Below are positions 12,262 through 25,178 of a DNA stretch of 64,000 bases, in pieces. Origin of the DNA: Opisthocomus hoazin (lineage: Eukaryota; Chordata; Aves; Opisthocomiformes; Opisthocomidae); NCBI RefSeq assembly GCF_030867145.1, contig NC_134418.1, positions 50,753,682 to 50,817,681 of the forward strand, read 5' to 3'. The notes beneath the pieces were generated by a model that made no database searches, had not been told where the DNA came from, and saw nothing but the letters and a program-made list of their open reading frames with translations. Made by a program: the position numbers and the translations under genes. Position 1 is the stretch's first letter, and every line of letters begins with the position of its first letter.

Positions 12262-14090
12262 TTACCAGAATATGCCCATCTCCCTCCTCCGGTTGATGTC
12301 TCTCTTAATTTGGCAAACGGAGCACACGAGGCAGCACGTGGTGACACAGCAGTCAGAGCAAATGGACCCCTGTTAGGAAGAAATTGGTTAGGGACATAGG
12401 CTTCCCAAAAGCCATGTTTTGGCCAAGAAAAGGTTAATCACGTTCCACGTCATGTGTTTCCTGGCTGGCTGCAGACACTAAAAATTGGGACTGGCGAACC
12501 CCACACAGTGGAAGAGAAAGAGGGAGCCCTTTCTGCAGGCTGCAGATAGCTACCTCTCTTTCAGCTTTCGAGGTTAAGACTGGGAGGAAAAACGCACACA
12601 GAAAAAGACAATTTGGGTGAACTGGACTTGGGCTGTCATGGTTTGCACCGGGGATGGCACTAACCCCCAGTGGGAAGAAACCATTTCACATATGTACTGT
12701 TTCCAAAAGTCCACCTTTCTCCTGCATCCAAGATATTTATCTGTTTAGTTGACTTAAAGCAAAGTTTCCCCAAGCTGTTAGAGGAGATACCCGCTGTCAG
12801 CTGAGGGTGGTGGTAGTGTTTCAGCACTCCTATGGCAAGGCAGATCAGTTTATGGATGATGCAGCAAGCAAGATCAAGGACCACAGCTGTCTGAACATCT
12901 GTCCACTGACTAATGTGACGCTGTTGCGGTGTATCAGGTGCCATGGGAGTGCTGACACCCATAAAAGCAAGGAGACTTCTGTCTGCTCTTGAAGGCCTTT
13001 GTTGGTAAAAGGAAGTATCTTCTTTCCCCCTCCTCCCCTTCATTATTTTTGCACCAAGATCTGGACATACCCCTTGTATCCATCGCATCTAGAGCTTTTT
13101 AGATTAGATACAGGGAAGAAATTTTTTTACAGTGAGGGTGGTGAAACAGTGGAAGAGATTGCCGAGAGAAGTGGTAGATGCCCCATCCCTGGAAACATTC
13201 AAGTTGGTTTGGATGGAGCTCTGAGCAACCTGGTCTAGTGGAAGATGTCCCTGCTCATTGCAGGGGGTTTGGACTAGATGACCTTTAAAGATCCCCTCCA
13301 ACCCAAACTGTTCTATGATTCTACGATGATTCTGCCAGCTGCTGTGGCCAGTGGCAGCGGAAGGCAGGACGTGCCACTGGTGAAGGGCGCTGGGAAGGAG
13401 TTGTGTCTGATTAACATGTGTTGTTGGACACCAGCCCAGGGATCAGCATGGCTGAGAGTTTCCCAATCCCTGTCCTGTGCTCCCAGCATCCTGCAGGATA
13501 CGAAAGTGAAGAAAAGGGCGAGCGGAGAGCACTGCTACCCCATGCTCATCCCTGATGTGCAGAGAGAGGAGCCTTGGGGTCTCCTCGTTTTTCAGCCTTG
13601 CAGCACAGTGAGGGGGTGGGTTAACTACTGACCGGGATGTTGTATCTGGTGCGGTAGAGGGTCCTCATGGCCACGCTGGTCCCGCACAGGCAGCACTCGT
13701 TCATGTCCCCGGCCACTTGGCAGGCGAGGCAGGGGAAGCAGAACATCCCGCAGCAGCCTGGCAGGGAGAGAAACGCAGTGGTGGGTGAGGCTCTGCCTGC
13801 CTGCCTGGCACCGCTGGCATCAGGGTAAGAATTGGGACAACCAGGCTACATGGCTGTAGCCATGGCACCACCAACCCGAGTGGCAGGGGCAAGAAAAGTG
13901 TCCCAAGAGGGCATGGGACCGACCACAGCACGTCACTGCCGACGGCTGAGAGACAGGACCACCTGAGGCACTCACAGACGCTGCAGTCGGTGCAGCAGTC
14001 CATCAGCCCCGTTTGCCACATGTTCCTTGAGGCAGCGGGCACGGCCATGCCGTACTGCGGCTGGATTGTCACGACGGAGGGGACAGCCAT
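12262..14090 (-). CDS. PLAC8: PLAC8/onzin-family protein, copy 2
   Basis: Three coding exons on the minus strand: 14090-13976, 13757-13633 and 12369-12262, giving 115 aa with the same phases as copy 1. The start MAVPSVVTIQPQ sits just after an acceptor (TTTCAG at 14105). The PLAC8 domain reads CCCGMFCFPCLACQ, NECCLCGTSVAMRTLYRTRY, then CQIKRDINRRREMGIFW. The middle exon is almost identical to that of copy 1 over its first 96 bases from the left end, while the flanking exons differ clearly. Intron 2 carries a CR1 copy and an LTR-like segment. Tandem copy with copy 1; the C-terminal exon is a little closer to human PLAC8 here, the GVC-CG region closer in copy 1. Confidence 0.93.
12637..13090 (+). 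mobile_element. Possible LTR fragment
   Basis: The segment starts TGTCATGGTTTGCACC, the kind of start seen in bird LTRs, and has a CATAAAAGC box about 320 bp in. The right end is not defined because the CR1 copy starts there. Low confidence. Confidence 0.3.
13095..13333 (+). mobile_element. CR1 LINE, 5'-truncated
   Basis: Plus-strand CR1 3' end inside intron 2 of the second PLAC8-type gene. It shows the GGTTTGGACTAGATGACC block and the tail TTCTATGATTCTACGATGATTCT type. Confidence 0.88.
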
Positions 14091-15888
14091 TTCTAGTTGG
14101 TCTTCTGAAAGAGACAGGAAGGCAACGGGGCAATTAGAGAAAAAACTATGGTCGGTCTGATGCTCCAACTGAGCTGGTCGCCATCGCTCTTCAGCTGGCA
14201 GCCTGTCGCCCAGCTCCCTTGCTGCCACTGGAGGTGACAAAGCATAACTGTATCTTATTTTCATTTTTGCCTTTTCAAAGTTTTTGCCTTTTCTGCCATT
14301 TTTATCAAGCCTTCAGAATAGCATCAGGCCACTGACGTTTCCCACTCCACCCCAGAAAGGCTTTGCTAGTGCTTAGATGCAGTTCACCTATTTCCCGTGT
14401 GCCAAGCAGGGCTGGGCAGCGAACCTAGGATAAAGCCAGTGACTCAGGCATTTTGGTTGTTGAACTTGGCATGTTTTACACAAGATCGCTTTGACATGGG
14501 TACAAAGCATGTGGGAAGCAACCATGGTCTTGCATTTCCTTGTAACGAAGCTGGGCTTCACACAAGAGATACTGCAGAAAACTAGTATTTCCGGTTTCTT
14601 GTCCTAGAGAGCCATAAAGGCAGAAACTCCGCACTATGTCCCAAGGCTGAACCCTGGTCCCTGCCTTCCTGTGGTTAAGCAAGCACGTAAACCTTGAAAA
14701 CCAGTAAGCCTCAGGTCTAAAAAAGCCCATGAAAATCTGTGCACTCCTATTCTCCCAGCCAAGTAAAAGACAGCACAAAACATTCCCAGACAACAATTAA
14801 AAGCAAGTTTTGCCCTGAGGCCAAGTTCTTCTAGTTATGCACAAATAGAAGAAACGGGAGCGAAAAGCAAGTAAGATAAACTGCCTGCTCACATTTGTTG
14901 ACACTTTTTGCTACAAATTGGAGTTGTTCTTTTTTTTTTCCTTATTAGCAATATCAGCCTGGGAAAGGCAGAACCTTGCTGCTGGGTGATTGGGCTCCTC
15001 CCTGCACAGCTCCTGAGCTCAGAAGCCAGAACAGAAACTGAAATGAAGCAGGCGATGCTGAGGCGAGGGGCACCTTCCCTCTCCGCACTTTGGGGTAATG
15101 CACACTCCTCCAGAAGGCCCACTCCTGGCTTCACCCGGCAGCACACGCCAGCCTGCGAGCCCGGCGTGAATGCAGCCAGAGGCAGCATCAGGAATGTGTT
15201 CAGAGGGAAACAGTGAGCGTGCATTACCTCCAAGCGCTTCCCTCTGCTGACCCACAGCAAGACTACCGACACACAGTAAATCTCTCTACTTTCTACACTT
15301 TTACAAACACACAGTATTCTGTGTACGAGTATTGTTCACATACTTTCTTAGCCGCAAACATTAATGAAGAGATTGCAACATTAAGATGCTCTTGTCACCA
15401 ACACCACACCCCGCTGAAAAGGACAGCAAATACACAGGGAGACAAGGGAGCAACATACAAAAGTGACTGACATCCAAGCTTCTGTCAGGACAACAGCTAC
15501 ATCCAGCACATCCTCAAAGCCTACCAGAAAACACATACAGCTAATCAGCCTTGCTAAGAGGAATTTGGTCTTGTGCATCCATGTAGACATGAGAGACCCC
15601 AATTTAAAGAGAAAGCGAAGTACCAGCCAGGTTCCTTTAACATGCTTATACAGTTCTGGTAGCAGGAGAAAGCAGCAAAGAACAAGTAACCTCTCCATAA
15701 TCCAGCTTTTGTGCATAACTTTTTAAAAGCCTCCCCCCTTCCCTAAGCAGGATTTGCCATATATTTTTCTCTAAATTATGTGCTGAGCATGAAAAAAAAA
15801 ACAAACCAAACCCTCTACTTCTGCACTATTATCCCACTCTTCTCAGGCTAACAATTTTTTACTATTTCCATGCTTTAAGAGAACCAAC

Positions 15889-15950
15889 CTTCTGTCGAGC
15901 AGCAGATTTCCTCGCCGGCTGGGGCCCTGCGCAGAGAGGCTCTGGGGAAG
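15889..15950 (-). other. Candidate non-coding exon 1 of PLAC8 copy 2
   Basis: A minus-strand donor AAG|GTTGGT at 15889 ends a GC-rich stretch, with a CCAAT box about 95 bp upstream (near 15985). By analogy with copy 1 a 5' UTR exon is expected to the right of 14104. Motif-based guess only. Confidence 0.25.
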
Positions 15951-15959
15951 ATGAAACTA

Positions 15960-18900
15960 AACTGTCTCACTCTTGGAGGCTCTTATTGGCAGCCAGCAGT
16001 GAGCAAGTACAATGGTGGGAGGTAACTGGAGGGGGAGGTCAGGAGCTCTGTGCTCCCTTGGTACGACTACAGGCTTAACGCACGTGCAGAGCACATTTTT
16101 ACTTTTATTTTCCTTTTCCTAGAATTGAATCACTGACTCCTATTCATCTTTTTAAAAAACGATTGCGTGTATACTGTCTTCTTCCCTTAAATCTGCGTAC
16201 ATGTGGTTGTTGTTTGAGGGAGAACAGCTCCAAATGATGTGCATTTGTCAGGATAGACATTTTTCCCACATTTTCCCCCACGAAAAAGCATACTTCTCAG
16301 ATCCCAGACCAGACTAAATGAAGAGCACCTCAGGATGCCTCACTCTGAGCTTCTCCCTTTCCTCAAGGAAAAGGCTGCAGACAAAAGAGATTCTGCAGAT
16401 CTGCTTGCTTTCACAGCCAGCCTTGGGCAATGGCGGGTGAGCAGCAGGGCAGCGAAAGGGGGCCGTGGCAGGGGCTCCTGGGTGCCCGAAATGTCCCTGC
16501 GGTGCCCAGAACAACCCCAGCCCGCTGTTGCAGGGGGCAAAACAGCCCTGTGCTCTGAGCCAAAGCCAGCAACAGCTAAACCCATCTGCATCAGGGTGTG
16601 TGTGCCTGCAGCTCAGCACCTTGTACCACAACACGGTGACGCGGGGCAGCCCCAACCCCGACCGTCCTCCTCCACTTCCATTCAACTGCAGATAAGGCAG
16701 CAGCAGGACATGATGGTACTTTTACTTTCAATCCTCTCCTCCATCTGCAGAAAGTGTGCTCCCAGCTCCTTCTTAGGGATGCATTTGGGTGTTCATTTCT
16801 GAATTGGTAATTATACCCCATGTGGAGGTTTTCTATAAAAAATAGGCTGATTCCCTAAGTGCTTGTCACACGTCATGTAGCCCAGCTACTGTAAAATTAA
16901 CTGAGTCCTTACCATACATGCATCCATTTCCCTCTGTGAGATACTGATATTTACCATTTCTCTGCTAACACACCCCAACTGTTTAACTGCTTATGCCCTG
17001 TGCGAGTCACTGACAGTTTTGGATGCACTTCCACATTTCATAGCGAAGCTGTGACACCAGGATAGCGGTTTTGGGTTCCTAGCGTGATGCACAGAGTGTG
17101 CAGAGAGCACAGAGTGGGTCTGAGCAGCTGCTTGCCCAGAACATCACAAGTTGAAAGCATCCCAGGTGAAGTGCTGATGGTGTGTTCCTCTTCTCTCTCG
17201 CCATTGACAAGAACAGGGGAAGGGGAAGTTTGGGTTAAACTGCAGCTTACCAGCTTTGCGAACAGGCCAGGATTTATGGTGCATTAAGCATCGCGTTTTA
17301 CCAATGGCACTGCTGAGATAAGAGTGAGCTGTGCCCTGAAGTACTCTCCTTGGCTTCCAACAGCTCCAAAGTTTAACTGCAGCTGTCCCTGCTCTGTGTC
17401 GGGGCTGCCTGGCTGGCCCTTGGCTGGATCATACACTTTTTCAAAAACATTGCAAGAGGTTGCGGGAATTGAGGTCTGCAAAAAGTTGCAGTTCAGCAGA
17501 TGCGTTCTAGAAGGCGAGACACCTGACGTCCCATTGCCTGGCTAGAGGAGGCCCCCAGCCTAGATGTCTGCTGGGCAGGGAGGGAAACAGGAAGCTGAAG
17601 TGCACAGTCAGTATCAGAGATGACAGATTAAAAAATAGCTAATTGCAACATTTTAAGGATTTTAACAGTATGTCCTCTATTCAGAGCTGGGGTGATGCTG
17701 ACTGGTTGAGCAACCAAGCCCTGCAAGTGCTTTTCTTCTGCAGAAAAGCAGACCACTTCTAGCTTCAATCGTGGTGCATCAAAGTGTAACGGCCCTATGC
17801 CAACCGAGAAAACACCACCACAAACATCTGCCTTAGCTCATTCCCTCTACCCGGTGTTTAAGTCGCACAAAAAACCCTGCAAAAATCTCACCAGCAAAAT
17901 CAAAACACGAGCTCCTGAAACTCACTCGCAGCAAGAGCATCCCCCTCGCCCAGCACCATCCCGGAGCCCCCGCCATGGCTTCTGGCCAGAGCTCACCCTA
18001 TGCCCTGACCGGGGCTCTGCCGATGGCTGGCGGCCACGGTCCCCTTCACGTGTGGCTTCTCCAGGTCTGCAAAGTGGCACTGCAGGAAGACAGGCAGTTG
18101 CTGCAAAGCACCCCTCTCTCAGCCACAGCAAGGCAACAAAGAACAAAACATCTCAATAGCTAAGAAGAAAGGGAACATGCTAACAGAACCAAACCTTTAA
18201 CGCCTTTTTCCATGTAGTAAGAATAAAAGATTATTTCTAAGCAGACAATAGAAAAAATCAGTTGAAATTAATATTCGTCAATTTAACTTGTATTACAGTA
18301 AATGCAATTTTGATAAAGATGCAGGAGTACAGATCAAAAAAACCCCTCCCTGAACACATTTTTGCTTTCTCTACAAAGAACAAAGTACAAATTACATAGT
18401 TTACCATTGCATTTTACAGAGAAGTGGCAACCAGAAACTAGTTTATTCCATTTTATGCTGATGCCATCCACATGCAAATACTCCCACCTGTTCTCCGTAC
18501 CATTTGAAACAACTCCATCATTCTACGTAAAACACTACCACAAATCAGCAAAGCCACCTTCCCCAGCACGCTGCCTCGTGCTCCTTGTGACACAAACCCT
18601 GGTGTCTTGAGTGGCGAGTAGTGGGCTCGTTGACAGAGGGCCTGCCGTAAGCCCACTGGTGTGCAGGTCTGGGGGGCTGTCTGGTGGAGGAGGGTGCCTG
18701 AGGGCCTCTCTCCAAAGCTCTGGTCCCACCAGCCCTTGCAAGAGGCAGAGTGCCAACCTCAGGGTTTCAGCATGGTTTTGTTTCAGACATGGAGAAGGCC
18801 TTCTTCATCTGAAACTTTGCTTTTTTCCAAATGTCTCAGCTGGTTCAATGGAAGAGCACCTCTCCCCCAAACCCTGCCTCCTTCCCACCACTTGGAATGG

Positions 18901-21900
18901 CTCAGGCGAAATGAAAATCCCTGTGACTACAAAAGCTGGATGAGAAAGGAGTGGAGCAAGTGCTAGGGGAAGTTTTCACAGTACTTAGAAATGCAGGTAA
19001 GGGTCAGGTTCACATCTCACTGAAACCAAAGGGACTGCAGCTGGTACGAGGAGAGCGCTGTTCTCTGCCCACACCTGCACATCCCTCGCCCCTCCAGTGC
19101 CAGGGATGCTGCACACGGTGGAGCAGGTCTGCTCGGCTGGCTGATCAGACAGAAAATGGGACTGGGGTTACAACTGGGAGGATCCATTGCCACCTAGGCA
19201 AGCTGCTCAGACCCCTCGTGCTGCAGACACCCAGACACGAGGTGCAGGGCACAGCAGGGAGCTCCCGGCTGGAGCCAAGGGTATCATCTGCTTTGCAACA
19301 GCACATGGCGACAGCACGTCACACCCGAAGGAAAGTAGTGGTAGAAATGGTTTCACATCTGCTTGTGGTCACATGCCGGCTTAGGGAAAGGTTTGTCACA
19401 AGATGCTTCATGCAGCCTGGCTGAGCTTCTGCTTCCCCTGCTCGTTGTCTATTATTTCTTACCATCCTTTCAGTTGTGCCACTTTTCCTCTGGGTCACTC
19501 AGACTTGCAGGACAATGCCCTCTGGGAAGCAAACTTCATCGCAGGAGCTCATAAGGTAAAAAACAACTAAGGCAAAGATCAACACTCAGATCAACCCCTT
19601 TTGCAGCAGACTAGTCCAATTTGTTAATTTTGTAATCTGCTACTTCATTGATTCCCTAACTCACAAATTCACCAACTCGCACCCACGCACAAGCAGAAGA
19701 GCTACCAGAGGGTGCGAGTGTGGGTTCTCCTGTACCCATCCCCGCCCTCACACGGCAGTGGGAACCAGGAGAACCTCAGCAGCCTGGCTGCTATTCCAGT
19801 CTGGCTCTGGAAGCATTACTGTGTCCACTGTGTGGTGTCACGCACGCGGAAGTGGGGAGGGAAAAAAAGCATCATGCCAACGCCAAATATATAAATTCTT
19901 CAAGGTGCCTTCCAGCCAATGCTTAAGTAAAGCACAATAGCAGTGCAGGTATTGCCAAAAGACACACTGTGGTGTACATAAAGTCTGTGCTGTCCTTCAT
20001 TGTTCTCTGAAGTACTTTTATTTTCGTTCATGTATTTTCTGAATAAGCGGTTAACAGCATGACAGCATTTTGGGGGAAATAAGCTCTGATAAAGCTGGAA
20101 AATGTGTCTGACAAATACTTGGCCATGCTACAGCATGACAGCCAACACAAAACGCACACAATCTTTGTACTAAGCAACCACTTCACACTGTTGAAATTTC
20201 TCCTCAAAACAGTCCCCTCTTGCTATGCATGTGCTGTTATCTCCAAGTTACACTGGCAGGCAATCTTATCTCCCTTCAGTATACTTTTCATTGAGAGCTG
20301 AACAATACTTTAAGGCAGTCCAGGAAAAAAACCCAGGGTACTGTGGAATAGGCATGCAGTTGCTTTTCCCCACCCCCGCCCTCACAGCTTGTTATAGGCT
20401 TGGTTCTGTTCTTCACACAGCTGAAGCAACATATTGTAAATTAGATACTTCTCCTTGCTACTCTACCTGTCATAGCCAGGAAGCTCTGCAATTTGGAGGA
20501 ATTGTGTTCTGCTGGTGTAAACAAACATTCGGGGGGGGTGGGTGTTTGGTTTTGGGTTTTTTTTTTCATCAGGGCAGGGATTTCTGCTCACTCTTCCAGA
20601 AATTAAAGCTGTATTTTAAAAAGTTTTGAACTTGGCCTTTGAATACTGGTTTTTGTTGTTGGTTTTGTTTTGGTTTTTTAATTGTGTTAGACCTCTTCCT
20701 GCTTAGAGCAGACAAAACCACACGCGTACAGCTGCCTGGCTGGGGTAGGGGTGGTGTTTTTTAACCACCACCATGCAGGAAAAGAAGAGTGTTGTGAAAC
20801 CAAGGAGATTTTTGCATCTCCTTTGTAATTCTGGTACTGTATCTAGCACACATTCTGTTAAAATTTGCTCTGGCCTTTTGCCTTTGTCACAAACCACAGG
20901 GAGGTACCGCAGGAAACTCACCTCTCCAGGATGCCAGGAGCCTTCAAGCTAGTGTCGGAACTTCGCATTATCCATGGATCATTAACATCAACCTTTTTTT
21001 GACAGCTTCATTTTGAAGCTTAAACGGATCTTCTCTCCTGGTATTTGCACTGCGATGTGTTTAGAAACAAATTAATGGCCCTTTCCCTGCTTTTGCCAAA
21101 CGTTAAAAACAAAGAAATGCCCACAAAATATTCTCCTGCTTCTGTTTACCACACCAGTCCTTCCTCACACCGGCAGTGCTTTCAGGGTCTTCCCCGAGTA
21201 CTAGCTAACCACAATGCCATGCTGGTACAGGTGATGGGTTACCGTAATTTTCAGCTGGCATTTTAGTGACTTCAGCCCACAGGATGGTCCGATCCTTCCA
21301 CATACTGACACACCTTGCTGACTTTGAGTCGAGCCACCTTTTCATTCCCACATTATACTACCAGTGGCTGGTGCTACGCCTGACCTACTGACCTGGTGAT
21401 CCCCTGTGGCCAGACTGTCTTCCAGCCACCGTTGGCTGCCCGTGTCCTCCAGCCCGTGCTGTTTGCACACCACAGCTCCTGAGCTAGATGCCTGTGGCGC
21501 ATACTTTCTTGAAATCAGAGGGAGGGAAAAATCTGACCCCCTTGCATTAATGATACTGTATTTACCAAGAAATGCTCCCCCTGGCAAAGGTGAACGTGCA
21601 AGCTGCCATGTGCCACTGTCCCAAGCCGGCTTCTGAACCAAAGATCCAGCCCCATCATGAAGGGCTGCTGATGCCTAGGCAACCTCTCCCTGTACCCCTG
21701 CAGGAACTAGCACCCCTATGCAGGTACAGCTACTCCTGGACAAAGAACTGGTGTTGCTCTGCTACAGCTTTCTACAAAGTACAATGAGAACACACAAATG
21801 CAAGTGTTTGTGTTGGTTACAGAGCTTTCTGTTTCGCTAAGCAACTGTCAGCATTTCACGATTGCCTTAGCAAGGCACATTTGACCTTCCTGCTGCCTCT

Positions 21901-22952
21901 AAAAGGATTTCTTATCTCAATGTCCTGCGCAGGAACATTTGGAAACGGATGGGAGGAGAAAGGCAACATTTGACACTGGAGGAGAAACTTCCAGAGGACA
22001 CTGTTTGTGCAAAAGCACACTAGCTAATAATGAAGCTGCTGCTTAGAGATAGGTGTATCTGAGAATTTTTTTAACAGACTGTATCTAAATACAGCGGAGA
22101 GTGTCTTTGTGAAGATTTGGAATGGAATAGCTTGAGAATGGAAGGGGAACAGAAGATATGCACATATACCTGCCAGCAGATACAAACAGGGTTTTAGCAA
22201 GGAAGTAGTTCAGCCTTTGTCTCTTCTGCACTTAAAAAGTTATTTCTTATTTCTGTGTATTAATCATATAATGCTCACACAAATAACACAGTATTACAGC
22301 CTAGAACCTAAACCTTTCTTTTCTTCAATGAACCTAAAATACAGCTATGGCTTATCTTTGTAAAGCGCATTTTGAGTTGAATTTAGAAAATCCCCACAGA
22401 AAACATGCAATGATTTTCAAGTTTAGGACACGAGGACTGTTTTGAAACTTGAATGTTTTACTGTTTTTAGCTACACCTTCTTCTTCCTCTCATTACAAGA
22501 CAAACACTTGCTTGTGACAAGTCATCATCAAAGGACACCAGTAGGTTCAAAGCCACTACAAAATGTGACCTCTTCCCAAATCTAAGATGCTTAAAGACAC
22601 TTTAATGTGTTAAGGACAAATGAGTAACTTTTGCCACAACCTCTCTAAGGTAACACCACAAGTATTAAGAAACTGATCCAAACTAATTACACCACAGGAC
22701 TCTTTTATTACCAGTAAATGCCTTATAACCAAAGTTCAACAGGAAGTTGGATTTATCCAATTTGCACTCTACAAAGTGCAACTTTATCACACAATTGTTC
22801 AGAAACTTATTCATTTATAAACTGCTTTTTTTCAGCTTAATACTTCTCCACCCCAAAACTACAAACCCTATCTAAGAACAATTTCTGTGTAGGGACCAAG
22901 GAGGCACTAAAAGCAGTTAACGCTTCCTGACATTTTCACATATTTCTATCTT
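15960..22952. other. Long intergenic stretch, no gene recognised
   Basis: Between the PLAC8 pair and COQ2. Open frames here are short and show no domain. I see no CR1 tail or LTR until 22953. Confidence 0.45.
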
Positions 22953-23490
22953 TGTCCTGGTTTCAGCTGGGATAGAGTTAATTTTCTTTCTTGTAGCTGG
23001 CATAGTGCTGTGTTTTGGATGTGGAATGAAAATAATGTTGATAACGTACTGATGTTTTCAGTTGTTATGAGGCAATCAAAGATTTTTTTAGCTGGCTCAC
23101 ACTGGCTTGGCCTGCCAGGTGCACGGGAAGCTGGGAGGGGACACAGCTGGGACAGCTGGCCTCAACTGGCCAAAGGGATATTCCATACCATATGTCATGC
23201 TCAGTATACAAGCTGGGGGAGTTGGCCTGGGAGCAGCAATTGTTGCTTGGGGACAGGCTGGGTATCATTCATCAGGTGGTGAGCAACTGCATTTGTGCAT
23301 CACTTGTTTTGTATACATATTATTGTTACTATTATTATTATTATTATCTCTTCCTTTGCTTTACTGTTAAACTGCCTTTATCTCAATCTACAAGTTTTTA
23401 CTTTTTCCCACCCACCTCCCTCTCCCATGGGGTGGAGGTGGGGAGTGAGCTGTCTGATGGTTAGCTGCTGGCTGGGGTTAAACCATGGCA
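22953..23490 (+). mobile_element. Solo LTR (TGTCCTGGTTT family)
   Basis: 538 bp, starting TGTCCTGGTTTCAGCTGGGA and ending GGTTAAACCATGGCA, flanked by a perfect 5-bp target duplication ATCTT (22948-22952 and 23491-23495). It contains an ATT microsatellite near 23326. No internal retroviral sequence is present, so it is a recombined solo LTR. The 5-bp duplication fits ERVL-like elements. Confidence 0.9.
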
Positions 23491-23499
23491 ATCTTACAT

Positions 23500-25178
23500 G
23501 CAGTCAGGCTGAAAAACCTACTCGAATTTGCTCAAAATATATTCGACATTACTTGTTTAAATAATAAAAGAAAAAAAACAACTTTACAAGGTGTACATTA
23601 AAAAGAAGTGTTCAGAACCCACAGAAGTCTGTTCCAGCCCCTAAAAGAATCTTCTGTGACCAAAGCCATTGACTCACTACATGCTTTCTCACTTCCCTGG
23701 AACAGGGACTTCTTCACCTGTTCGCCATCATCAGTAATGCAAAACTAGTTAGCAAGCCTTGAACGCACAGCTCTGGACTGCAATGTCTCTCAGACACATT
23801 GGTTTAAATAACCTTAAAGTATGATATCCATCTTCAGATCTAGAGCAGTACACAACCTTATTTTTGGCGCGACTGCATGGGCAGTTGTGCCCAACCACTC
23901 AAGGAGCAGAGTGGACATCAGGAAAGGTTGTTGGGATACCATAACGAGTTTGGCAACCAAACGCGCCGCATCACTGAACCACACCCCCGCAGCAGGCATA
24001 CGCAAAGCCACCTGTGGAGAAAAGTGCGCTTACATTACCTACCAGTATGTAAATCGAGATAAACTCCACCATATCATTTTCCTAGAACAGGCGTGTCCTC
24101 TCCTCCTTCCACAGAAATGAATTCCAGAACACACCAAATAAGCTCTTTCGCACCATACGTCAAAGAAAAGGTTAACTACTATGCAAATCATGTAACTGAG
24201 AGACAATAAACCAGCTGAAAACATGAATGGTTTGGAGCAATATAATTGTTAGCCTGCAGTTGCTATTTTTATTCTTTACAGGGGCCCTCCTAGAAACAAG
24301 TTCTTCTTGTAAGACTACAAATAAAAACAGTGGGCATAAGTCAAAACAGATTTAAAAAATAAAAATAAAAAAATAAGCACCACTTTGCAGGATGAATTTA
24401 TAGCTCAGGGTCAACCACCAGTCATGCACACTTGGCAACAGCTCTGAGCTGCCCTTGTTTTTTTTATGTCAGCAGTCTGTGTTCAAATTGTTCTTGCCAA
24501 ACGAGCTCAGCTCACTCTGTGCAGGCAACTTTGCAGAAGCCTGTTCTTTTCACGTGAAAAGGAACCACTGCCAACGAACACACAGCAAGAGCAAAAGGTA
24601 ATTTTAAATACTTCCCCGCTGACTTCTAATTTTGGACCTCACACAATCACAGAGTCCCAACTGCTTCTAGACATCTCAGGATAAAAATTGTTACTGCAAT
24701 TCCTTCACACAACAAACTCCAACTCAAACTGAAAAAAATATTCATGTAATAAATCAGAACACCAAACATATACAGCCAGATTTTATTTACATCCTGAAAT
24801 CACTTTGCATTTTCCCACGTGCTGTCACTAAGAGATATCTGTTTCGTATAAAATCTTGGGGTCATAGTCTTGAGAGCTTAACAGAAATTTGTTTATACTA
24901 CACAGGACCAGCAGAGCAGCTTCACATGTTGAAGCTTCTATGGAGGCTGAAGTCATTTAAAGGATAATCAAAACTTACATTGTAGGATAATCTCATTTGC
25001 ATATTTTTAGAAACAAGCATGTTTTCACCAGCTTTTATAAATAAACAGTACAAAGCAGCTACAGTAATGTTAAAAGTGTTTTCCTTCTTACAGTACTTAC
25101 ATTTTAGCTAAAGTATCAGTATTTACAGTAATTTCAACTACCTGTTTCCTAAAGGCTCTTCTACGTTTTTGAGTCTAT
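23500..25178. other. Intergenic / COQ2 3' UTR region
   Basis: No gene recognised. A minus-strand AATAAA at 24782-24787 could be the COQ2 poly(A) signal, about 390 bp past the stop codon. Confidence 0.35.
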
